Part shown: positions 1 through 5,336 of the stretch, piece after piece
Numbering within the stretch: the stretch's first letter is position 1
How the letters are laid out: every line of letters starts with the position of its first letter
DNA from: an uncultured Polaribacter sp.
Lineage (GTDB): Bacteria > Bacteroidota > Bacteroidia > Flavobacteriales > Flavobacteriaceae
Assembly (NCBI GenBank): GCA_937936695.1
Contig: CALHCK010000219.1
Coordinates: forward strand, 1 to 13,868
Reading direction: 5' to 3'
DNA: 13,868 nucleotides
Notes under the pieces: generated by a model
Told to the model about the DNA's origin: nothing
The model's database searches: none
What the model saw: only the letters and a program-made list of their open reading frames with translations
Made by a program: the position numbers and the translations under genes

Positions 1-1241
1 TATTTTACAGCCATCTCTTCAGAGGCTTTGTAAGATTTCTCTTTAATTAATTTAAAAATCTCACTGTTTAACTCATACGCTTCTGCGCTATCAAAACCTA
101 ACATTTTAGACTGTAGTAAAGAGTGCCATCCTAAAGCACCTAAACCTAAAGCTCTATTATCTTTTGCAAAATTATAAGCTTTCTCCATAAATCTAAATGT
201 AAATTGATCATCTCTGTTAGGAGAATCTTTATACACTTCTAATTTAGTGATAAACTCTTCCATTACCGCATCTAAGAAATACGTTAATGTTTCTACTGCA
301 TCAGTATTTTTCCACTTATCGTAATGTAATAAATTTATTGAAGATAAACAACAAACAAACGACCAATCTTCATTAGATGGTAACATTATTTCTGTACAAA
401 GGTTACTTGCGTAAATTTCTAAGTTTTTATCTTTATAAACATCTACGGTACCATTGTTAGCGTTGTCTCTAAACAATATATAAGGATATCCTATCTCTCC
501 TCTTCTCTGTAATATTTTTGCCCAAATATTTCTTTTTTCTACATCACCATCAATCATTTCTTGCATCCATTGGTCTCCAACCGTTACACCATGTGTAAGC
601 TCTTGTATTGGGTTACCTTCTGTACCAATTTCTAAAAACTCTTCAATATCATTATGATCTACAGGTAAATATGGAGAAAAACGCCCACGTCTTACAGATC
701 CCTGACTAACAACATCAACCATTTTTTCAAACAATTGCATAATATGAACAGAACCTGATGAAGAACCATTGTTTTTTACGTCTGCACCTCTTTGTCTTAA
801 TTTACCAAAGTAACCAGAAGTACCTCCTCCTAGTTTAGACATCATACCTACTTCTGATTGAGAAAATAAAATATCTCCCATATCATCTGCTACATGCGAA
901 CCAAAACAGCTAATTGGTAAACCTCTTTTTTTACCAAAATTAGACCATATTGGAGATGCCAAAGAGAAATATCCTTCAGCCATATATCCGTAAAACTTAT
1001 CAGAAAACCCTTTAATTTTTAAAATTTTCTCTGCGTTGTCTGCAATTTCTCTAATTCTTTCTTCTGGTGTTGTATTCCCTGTTAAATAACCAGATTCTAA
1101 AAATTTTCTACTATTATCTGTTAACCAAGTAATTTTGGGTTCTTTAATTTCCAATATTTTTTTATTCTTTGCGATTTCCCTTGCTTTAAGTAATTGTTCC
1201 TGTTCTGTTAGTTCAGTTGTCTGTAATTTGTTTAAGCTCAT
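1..1241 (-). CDS. nrdA: Ribonucleoside-diphosphate reductase, catalytic (alpha) subunit, C-terminus cut by window edge
   Basis: Catalytic subunit of an aerobic class I ribonucleotide reductase, which reduces ribonucleoside diphosphates to deoxyribonucleotides in the cytoplasm. The frame starts at an ATG (minus strand, 1241) and stays open for 413 codons to the left edge. Visible signatures: Cys112 in PISCFGSH (equivalent of E. coli C225), the glycine-rich SKLGGGTSGY stretch, the active-site NLCTE with Asn280, Cys282 and Glu284 (E. coli N437/C439/E441), and Cys297 in VCCLSS (E. coli C462). The first catalytic Cys lies about 113 residues earlier than in E. coli NrdA. The N-terminus (MSLNKLQTTELT...) shows no ATP-cone, so the overall-activity switch is absent from this subunit. 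The start lies 3 bp after the nrdB stop, so the two are surely cotranscribed. The C-terminal radical-transfer tyrosines and redox cysteines lie outside the window. Confidence 0.96.
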   Translation of the reverse strand, partial: MSLNKLQTTELTEQEQLLKAREIAKNKKILEIKEPKITWLTDNSRKFLESGYLTGNTTPEERIREIADNAEKILKIKGFSDKFYGYMAEGYFSLASPIWSNFGKKRGLPISCFGSHVADDMGDILFSQSEVGMMSKLGGGTSGYFGKLRQRGADVKNNGSSSGSVHIMQLFEKMVDVVSQGSVRRGRFSPYLPVDHNDIEEFLEIGTEGNPIQELTHGVTVGDQWMQEMIDGDVEKRNIWAKILQRRGEIGYPYILFRDNANNGTVDVYKDKNLEIYASNLCTEIMLPSNEDWSFVCCLSSINLLHYDKWKNTDAVETLTYFLDAVMEEFITKLEVYKDSPNRDDQFTFRFMEKAYNFAKDNRALGLGALGWHSLLQSKMLGFDSAEAYELNSEIFKLIKEKSYKASEEMAVK

Positions 1242-1244
1242 AGT

Positions 1245-2519
1245 TTAAAATAAATCATCACTGGTTATACTTTTGGTTCTTTTACTATAATTAATAGACC
1301 TTTTCACAAAGAAATCTCCGTGTTTTGTTCCTATTATTTCATCGTCAAACCAATCTGTTTGAGATAATAATTTTTGATCAACATCAAATACACCAGATAT
1401 ACCAATGCTTTCTATTGATTTGTTAAATCTATTTTTAATAAATTCTTTTATTACATCTTTTGGTAAAAAATCTAGCTCTCCTTCTTCAAAAATCCAATCA
1501 ATAATTTTACTTTCTGCATCAAAAGCTTCCTTACATGCTTCTTGTACAATTAAAGCATGCTCTTCTCCAAACCAATCTGGGTTTTCTTCTTTTATTATTT
1601 TAATGATATCAATACCAAAATCTCCATGAATTTGCTCTTCTTTAGAAGTTGCTTCTACTACATTAGAAATACCTTTTAAAACATTTTTATGTTTATTAAA
1701 AGCCATAATAATAAGAAACTGAGAAAATAAAGACACGTGCTCTATAAATAAAGAAAACAAAATTATAGATTCAGAAAATTCTTTATTATCGTTACTATTT
1801 ACATTTTTAAGCGCGTTTTCTAAATAATTTACACGCCTCATCATTATTGGATTCTTTTTTAAGTTTTTAAACTCATTATTTAATCCTAATACTTCTAATA
1901 AATGAGAATACGCATCATGATGACGTACTTCGCTCTCTGCAAAAGTAGATCCAACAGAACCTATTTCTGGCTTTGGCATTTTCTTATAAATATCTCCCCA
2001 AAAAGTTTTTACTGCTACCTCTATTTGAGATATAGCAAGCATAGTATTTTTAATTGCATTTTTTTCTAAAGGAGAAAGGTGTGCTTTAAAATCTTGTATA
2101 TCGCTAGTGTAATTAAATTCTGTATGAATCCAATAAGAGTGTCTAATAGCATCTACATATTCATTTAATGCAGGATAATCGTATGGTTTTAAGTTTAATC
2201 TTTTCTCAAAAATATTTCTTTTTCTATTTCTAGTCTGCTCATTTCTGTATAAAATATAAGCTTTAGCTACATCATGAAAAGGACTATCCATTAACTTATA
2301 CTCTACAATATCTTGTACTTGTTCTACTGTAGGAATATAATCTGGGTCTTTTAATTTTCTTTCTAACAAAGCTCCGTTTACAATATTTGTTATTGCAACT
2401 GCATCTTCTTTTGTACCATTATCTACAGAAATCATGGCTTTCTCTATAGCCTTAGTAATTTTGTTTAACTCAAATTCACTAGTTTCAAAATCTCTCTTTA
2501 TTATTTTCGTAATCTCCAC
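1245..2519 (-). CDS. nrdB: Ribonucleoside-diphosphate reductase, radical-generating (beta) subunit with N-terminal ATP-cone
   Basis: Small subunit of class I ribonucleotide reductase; it houses the dimetal cofactor that starts the radical for NrdA. At 424 aa it is about 100 residues longer than many NrdB proteins. Residues 1-97 form an ATP-cone: an IIKRD start, a mid-domain hydrophobic helix, then TVEQVQDIVEYKLM and AKAYILYR. The ferritin-like domain follows. Predicted metal ligands are Glu167, Glu197, His200, Glu260, Glu295 and His298, with Tyr204 at the place of E. coli Y122. The start is GTG (2517-2519); an in-frame TAG lies 9 bp upstream, and the next ATG (Met29) would destroy the cone. 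First gene of nrdBA. ATP-cones on NrdB are documented in Leeuwenhoekiella blandensis, and superoxide-activated dimanganese (class Id) NrdB in Flavobacterium johnsoniae. That this protein is class Id is inference, supported by the lack of an nrdI in the visible operon. Confidence 0.96.
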   Translation of the reverse strand: MEITKIIKRDFETSEFELNKITKAIEKAMISVDNGTKEDAVAITNIVNGALLERKLKDPDYIPTVEQVQDIVEYKLMDSPFHDVAKAYILYRNEQTRNRKRNIFEKRLNLKPYDYPALNEYVDAIRHSYWIHTEFNYTSDIQDFKAHLSPLEKNAIKNTMLAISQIEVAVKTFWGDIYKKMPKPEIGSVGSTFAESEVRHHDAYSHLLEVLGLNNEFKNLKKNPIMMRRVNYLENALKNVNSNDNKEFSESIILFSLFIEHVSLFSQFLIIMAFNKHKNVLKGISNVVEATSKEEQIHGDFGIDIIKIIKEENPDWFGEEHALIVQEACKEAFDAESKIIDWIFEEGELDFLPKDVIKEFIKNRFNKSIESIGISGVFDVDQKLLSQTDWFDDEIIGTKHGDFFVKRSINYSKRTKSITSDDLF

Positions 2520-2558
2520 AGTAAGCTAATGTTATTTAAACGTTAATTTAGGTACTAA

Positions 2559-2589
2559 CAAAGATTGCTTTTTTTAGTAAAAAATGAAA
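2559..2589 (-). promoter_or_regulatory. Possible nrdBA promoter
   Basis: On the minus strand, AATCTTTG (2559-2566) matches the Bacteroidota -7 consensus TAnnTTTG at all but the first base. It is preceded by TTTC (2586-2589) at a 19-bp spacing, close to a -33 TTTG. Transcription would start near 2553, leaving a leader of roughly 30 nt before the GTG of nrdB. The match is imperfect and the region is AT-rich, so this is tentative. Confidence 0.35.
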
Positions 2590-2596
2590 GTTATAC

Positions 2597-2605
2597 TTAT
2601 CCACA
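2597..2605 (+). promoter_or_regulatory. Perfect DnaA box upstream of nrdBA
   Basis: TTATCCACA at this position is an exact match to the high-affinity DnaA box. It lies 77 bp upstream of the nrdB start codon, just upstream of the proposed nrdBA promoter. In E. coli, DnaA binds the nrdAB promoter and links dNTP synthesis to replication initiation. The same role here is inferred from position and sequence only. Confidence 0.5.
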
Positions 2606-2680
2606 AAACCCTTGAAGTTTTTAACAAATTAACATTTTAACGTTTTTTAAGTCAAAAAAAACAGTTTCACAAAAAACTGA

Positions 2681-2689
2681 TTATCAACA
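2681..2689 (+). promoter_or_regulatory. Near-match DnaA box
   Basis: TTATCAACA differs from the DnaA consensus TTATCCACA at one base. It has the same orientation as the perfect box and lies 75 bp from it. On its own this match would be weak; pairing with the perfect site in the same promoter region makes it worth marking. Confidence 0.3.
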
Positions 2690-2847
2690 AAATAAAACAA
2701 CAAAACCGCTACAACCTTTACCATTACTGACATTCTTAAATCAAGAATTTTAAGAAAATATCTTACATCAAATAAAATTTACTTTTTCTAATTACAAACT
2801 TATTACTACAAAACATCTCGTTAAACAAAACACTACAAATAAGACAG

Positions 2848-2879
2848 TTGTAAAACTTATATATATAATCTTATATTTG
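2848..2879 (+). promoter_or_regulatory. Predicted promoter of the cold-shock gene
   Basis: TTG (2848-2850) and TATATTTG (2872-2879) are separated by 21 bp, fitting the flavobacterial TTG-N17-23-TAnnTTTG promoter pattern. Transcription would start near 2885, giving a leader of about 25 nt. This is much shorter than the long structured leader of E. coli cspA. Confidence 0.55.
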
Positions 2880-2909
2880 TAATATTATTAACATTTATTA
2901 TTTATTACA

Positions 2910-3101
2910 GTGAAAAACGGAACAGTAAAGTTCTTTAACGAATCTAAAGGGTTTGGATTTATCGTTGAAGACGATTCAAAAACAGAGTACTTTGTACACG
3001 TATCAGGTTTAATTGACGAAATTAGAGAAGGTGATGCTGTAGAATTTGACTTAAAAGAAGGTCGTAAAGGTTTAAATGCAATAAGCGTTAGAGTTATCTA
3101 A
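2910..3101 (+). CDS. Cold-shock domain protein, CspA family
   Basis: A 63-aa protein made of one cold-shock domain, a five-stranded OB fold that binds single-stranded RNA and DNA and is thought to act as an RNA chaperone. It begins MKNGTVKFFN. RNP1 is KGFGFI (residues 13-18) and RNP2 is FVHV (28-31); the aromatic residues Phe9, Phe15, Phe17, Phe28 and His30 that stack on bases are all present. It ends NAISVRVI, a typical C-terminus for flavobacterial members. The start is GTG: an in-frame stop lies 21 bp upstream (TAA at 2889-2891) with no ATG between. It is a single-gene unit with its own promoter and a strong terminator, divergent from nrdBA. Whether it is cold-induced or constitutive cannot be told from the sequence. 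Confidence 0.93.
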   Translation: MKNGTVKFFNESKGFGFIVEDDSKTEYFVHVSGLIDEIREGDAVEFDLKEGRKGLNAISVRVI

Positions 3102-3125
3102 TCATATTTTTATTCTTTTTACAAG

Positions 3126-3159
3126 AAACCCGGTAGCTTTATAAGTTACCGGGTTTTTT
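3126..3159 (+). terminator. Intrinsic terminator of the cold-shock gene
   Basis: A 14-bp stem pairs 3126-3139 with 3143-3156 (one G-T wobble), closed by a 3-nt loop (TAT). The core is AAACCCGGTA against TACCGGGTTT, followed by a T run (3154-3159). It is the most GC-rich hairpin in the neighbourhood and lies 24 bp after the stop. The other strand has no matching T run, so it acts rightward only. Confidence 0.9.
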
Positions 3160-3236
3160 ATACTTCTTTAATTATTTAGATTTTTTATACATAACACATA
3201 AATTTTACAAAAAAATTAAAGCCATGTTTTTTACCT

Positions 3237-3244
3237 TATTTTTG
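3237..3244 (+). promoter_or_regulatory. Predicted -7 element of the heme A synthase gene
   Basis: TATTTTTG fits TAnnTTTG and ends 16 bp before the ATG at 3261. I see no good -33 TTG at the usual distance. The upstream gene is closed by a strong terminator, so this gene needs its own promoter. Confidence 0.45.
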
Positions 3245-3260
3245 TAGAAATTTTTTTTTG

Positions 3261-4292
3261 ATGAAAAACAGGTTTCCTAAAATAGTAAAAGTCGCAATTG
3301 TATCTGTGTATTTAATTTTTTTAGCAGGTGCTGTTGTTAGAATGACAGGTTCTGGTATGGGGTGTCCAGATTGGCCAAAATGCTTTGGATATTACATTCC
3401 GCCAACATCTGAAACACAAATTACCTGGAAACCTAACTCTGATTATAAAAAAGGGTTTATTATTATAAAAGATGAAGTTTTATTTGTTGCAGATAGTAAT
3501 GTGAAAACAGCTACTACATTCAATCCTAAAAACTGGTCTAAATACACAAAACACGACTACGCAAAGTTTAACAAATACCATACTTGGACTGAATACATTA
3601 ATAGATTGGTTTCTGTTTTATCTGGTTTTGTTTTTTTATTTTTAATTGCTGGCGCAATACTACACTACAGACAATTTAAAAACAAAGAAGTTTTAACCTT
3701 CTCTTTTATCCCTTTCTTTTTAATGCTTTTTGAAGCTTGGTTAGGTAAAAAAGTAGTAGACACTAATTTAACTCCTGCAATTATTACCGTACACATGGTT
3801 GTAGGTTTAATAATTGTTGCTCTTTTATTACAATTACATTTTATAGTTAGTAACAATAAAAAAACACATACTTACAACTCAATATTTAACAAACTTTTAC
3901 TTATTTCTGCAATTTTCTCTTTAATACAAATTGCATTGGGTACACAGGTAAGACAATTTATAGACGAACAAGTAAAACTTTATGGTTTCGAAAACAAAAA
4001 CTTTAGTTTAATGAATCCGAGTATTAAGTTTTACATACACAGATCTTTTACAATTGCTATTGTACTTGTTAATTTTGCGTTATTTTATATCAATCAAATT
4101 AAACACCTTGGATATAAACTTGTAAACTGGGTAGTTTTCTTAATCTTTTTAGAAACAATTACAGGAATATTAATGTATTATGCAGATTTTCCAATGGGTA
4201 CTCAGGCAATACATTTACTTTCTGGTGCGGTTTTATTTGGATTGCAATTTTATTTGTGGAGACAAGTATCTAGCGGTAAAAAACAAGCTTAG
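3261..4292 (+). CDS. ctaA: Heme A synthase (COX15/CtaA family)
   Basis: Integral inner-membrane enzyme that oxidises the C8 methyl of heme O to a formyl group, making heme A for aa3-type cytochrome oxidases. The 343-aa protein shows about eight hydrophobic segments in two related halves. TM1 is followed by GAVVRMTGSGMGCPDWPKC, carrying the conserved Cys35 and Cys41 of the first external loop. Four heme-ligand histidines are visible: His107 in HTWTEYINR (with Glu111), His178 in TVHMVVG, His260 in YIHRS and His318 in AIHLLSG. The loop between the Cys pair and His107 is about 65 residues, longer than in B. subtilis CtaA; I recall this as usual for Flavobacteriia. I chose the ATG at 3261; the TTG directly before it would add only one residue. 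No heme O synthase or oxidase genes are adjacent. The stop is 8 bp from the convergent moaE, with no terminator between. Confidence 0.93.
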   Translation: MKNRFPKIVKVAIVSVYLIFLAGAVVRMTGSGMGCPDWPKCFGYYIPPTSETQITWKPNSDYKKGFIIIKDEVLFVADSNVKTATTFNPKNWSKYTKHDYAKFNKYHTWTEYINRLVSVLSGFVFLFLIAGAILHYRQFKNKEVLTFSFIPFFLMLFEAWLGKKVVDTNLTPAIITVHMVVGLIIVALLLQLHFIVSNNKKTHTYNSIFNKLLLISAIFSLIQIALGTQVRQFIDEQVKLYGFENKNFSLMNPSIKFYIHRSFTIAIVLVNFALFYINQIKHLGYKLVNWVVFLIFLETITGILMYYADFPMGTQAIHLLSGAVLFGLQFYLWRQVSSGKKQA

Positions 4293-4300
4293 AAAAACTA

Positions 4301-4723
4301 TTATGGATGAGCGTTTACCCACACTTCTCCGTCTGCAAAATATTCTTTTTTCCAAATAGGCACAGTTTCTTTAAGCGTATCTATTGCAAATTCACACGCT
4401 TCAAAAGCTGCTTTTCTATGTTTAGAAGACACTGTTATAATAACAGGAATATCCTTAATTTGTAGCATCCCTTCTGCATGATGAATAGCAATCTTATGGA
4501 TTGGAAATTTACCAATAGCCAAGTCTGCAATTTTCTGCATTTCTTTTATTGCCATGGGTTTATAAGTAGAAAAATCTAATTGCTTTACCTTTTTACCTTG
4601 TGTATCGTTTCTAACAGTACCAACAAAAGCAGAAATCCCACCACAAGAATCATCTTCTACAAAACTGTAGCATTCTTGTAAATTTAACTTTTCTTTTGTT
4701 ATTTTAATAGAAGTTCTTTTCAT
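4301..4723 (-). CDS. moaE: Molybdopterin synthase catalytic (large) subunit MoaE
   Basis: Cytoplasmic enzyme of molybdenum cofactor synthesis. With thiocarboxylated MoaD it inserts two sulfurs into cyclic pyranopterin monophosphate to give molybdopterin. The 140-aa protein covers the whole MoaE fold. Conserved features: DDSCGGISAFVGTVR with Arg38 (E. coli R39), the HHAEG segment, SSKHR, and the catalytic lysines Lys118 in TLKETVP and Lys125 in IWKKE (E. coli K119 and K126). It ends GEVWVNAHP. I start it at ATG 4723; an upstream in-frame TTG would add eight residues (MNCYFCKE) unlike family members and would overlap the predicted -7 element. Its partner moaD lies on the same strand at 5065-5307, but an opposite-strand gene separates them, so they cannot share a simple adjacent operon. 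Confidence 0.95.
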   Translation of the reverse strand: MKRTSIKITKEKLNLQECYSFVEDDSCGGISAFVGTVRNDTQGKKVKQLDFSTYKPMAIKEMQKIADLAIGKFPIHKIAIHHAEGMLQIKDIPVIITVSSKHRKAAFEACEFAIDTLKETVPIWKKEYFADGEVWVNAHP

Positions 4724-4730
4724 CTCTTTA

Positions 4731-4738
4731 CAAAAATA
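4731..4738 (-). promoter_or_regulatory. Predicted -7 element of moaE
   Basis: On the minus strand TATTTTTG matches TAnnTTTG exactly and ends 7 bp before the moaE ATG. A weak CTG stands at the -33 place with 21-bp spacing. If used, the transcript would start almost at the start codon, so the message would be leaderless or nearly so. Confidence 0.4.
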
Positions 4739-4785
4739 GCAATTCAAGATGTATCTTTACAGAATAATTTTTAATACTTTGTTTG

Positions 4786-5058
4786 ATGAAAAATATATTT
4801 AGAATTGTTAGCTTTTTAGAAGGACTCTCTTATATATTATTACTTTTTATTGCGGTACCTATAAAATATTTTAATGGTGATGCTTCTTACGTAAAAATGT
4901 TAGGGATGCCTCACGGAATTTTATTTATGCTATATATTGTATTGGCTTTTCTTATTAAAAAAGAAATGAACTGGAACAATAAAACATTAGCAATTGTTTT
5001 GGTATGCTCTATTTTACCTTTTGGTACTTTTTATGTTGATAGAAAATATTTAAGCTAA
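4786..5058 (+). CDS. DUF3817 family small integral membrane protein
   Basis: A 90-aa protein that I match to the DUF3817 family, whose function is not known. It has three hydrophobic stretches at about residues 3-26, 41-58 and 66-84. Family-type motifs are FLEGLSYILLLFIAVPIKY in the first segment, the HG pair in MPHGILF in the second, and LPFGTFYVD near the end. The lysine-rich loop (KKEMNWNNK) between segments two and three suggests a cytoplasmic loop. I prefer the ATG at 4786 over the TTG directly before it. A promoter-like TACTTTG (4775-4781) ends only 4 bp upstream. It is divergent from moaE (62 bp apart) and convergent with moaD (6 bp between stops), so it sits between the two molybdopterin synthase genes on the other strand. 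A role in molybdenum metabolism is not supported by its sequence. Confidence 0.85.
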   Translation: MKNIFRIVSFLEGLSYILLLFIAVPIKYFNGDASYVKMLGMPHGILFMLYIVLAFLIKKEMNWNNKTLAIVLVCSILPFGTFYVDRKYLS

Positions 5059-5064
5059 ACCATT

Positions 5065-5307
5065 TTACCCCCCGCTTACGGGTGGTATAATTGCAACAAC
5101 ATCGTTTTCTTTTAACACCAAAAAATCTTCTGCATAAGTTTCATTTACCGCTATTGCAAAAGAAAGATTATCTTTTAACTGAGGATACATACCTAATAAC
5201 TGATTTTTAAAAACAGCTACTGTAGCAGATATTTCTGTGTCTATTATTAAATTTGATTTACCTACAATATCTGCAGTAACTCCAAAAAAAAGTGTATTTA
5301 TTTTCAT
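5065..5307 (-). CDS. moaD: Molybdopterin synthase sulfur-carrier (small) subunit MoaD
   Basis: An 80-aa ubiquitin-fold sulfur carrier. Its C-terminal glycine is adenylated and thiocarboxylated, and the tail then inserts into the MoaE active site to donate sulfur. The diagnostic C-terminus IIPPVSGG ends in the required Gly-Gly directly before the stop. The N-terminus MKINTLFFGVTADIVG and the central FAIAVNETYAED segment (the VN pair) fit the family. ATG start at 5307. It begins 29 bp downstream of the DUF5686 stop on the same strand, so readthrough from that gene is possible, but a TATCTTTG element in the gap suggests its own promoter. I see no MoeB-type activating enzyme in the window. Confidence 0.94.
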   Translation of the reverse strand: MKINTLFFGVTADIVGKSNLIIDTEISATVAVFKNQLLGMYPQLKDNLSFAIAVNETYAEDFLVLKENDVVAIIPPVSGG

Positions 5308-5314
5308 GTTAGCA

Positions 5315-5322
5315 CAAAGATA
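5315..5322 (-). promoter_or_regulatory. Predicted -7 element of moaD
   Basis: On the minus strand TATCTTTG matches TAnnTTTG exactly and lies in the 29-bp gap after the DUF5686 stop. It ends 7 bp before the moaD ATG, the same spacing as at moaE. No clear -33 element is seen. Confidence 0.4.
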
Positions 5323-5336
5323 ACCTCTATTTTACT

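Larger units (their letters stand above)
2520..2909. other. Divergent intergenic region between nrdBA and the cold-shock gene
   Basis: This 390-bp, very AT-rich stretch has no convincing ORF. It must contain the promoters of nrdBA (leftward) and the cold-shock gene (rightward), marked separately. It also carries one perfect and one near-perfect DnaA box. Two AACGTT hexamers sit in similar surroundings at 2539-2544 and 2639-2644, about 100 bp apart; I cannot assign them a role. I saw no clear NrdR box and no RNA gene. Confidence 0.7.

Noticed and set aside
1405..1629. 74-codon plus-strand frame inside nrdB
   Set aside because: Antisense to conserved NrdB sequence; Ser/Leu/Ile-rich shadow.
2850..2885. 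TTATATATATAATC region as an NrdR box for nrdBA
   Set aside because: It lacks the conserved C and G flanks of the NrdR consensus, there is no second copy at the usual spacing, and it is better explained as part of the cold-shock promoter.
3665..3856. 63-codon minus-strand frame inside ctaA
   Set aside because: Antisense to transmembrane segments of ctaA; no supporting signal.
5067..5086. GC-rich hairpin (CCCG/CGGG core, loop CTTA, one mismatch) at the DUF3817/moaD junction, possible terminator
   Set aside because: It lies inside the moaD codons for the obligatory PPVSGG tail, which explains its GC content, and no T run follows on either strand.
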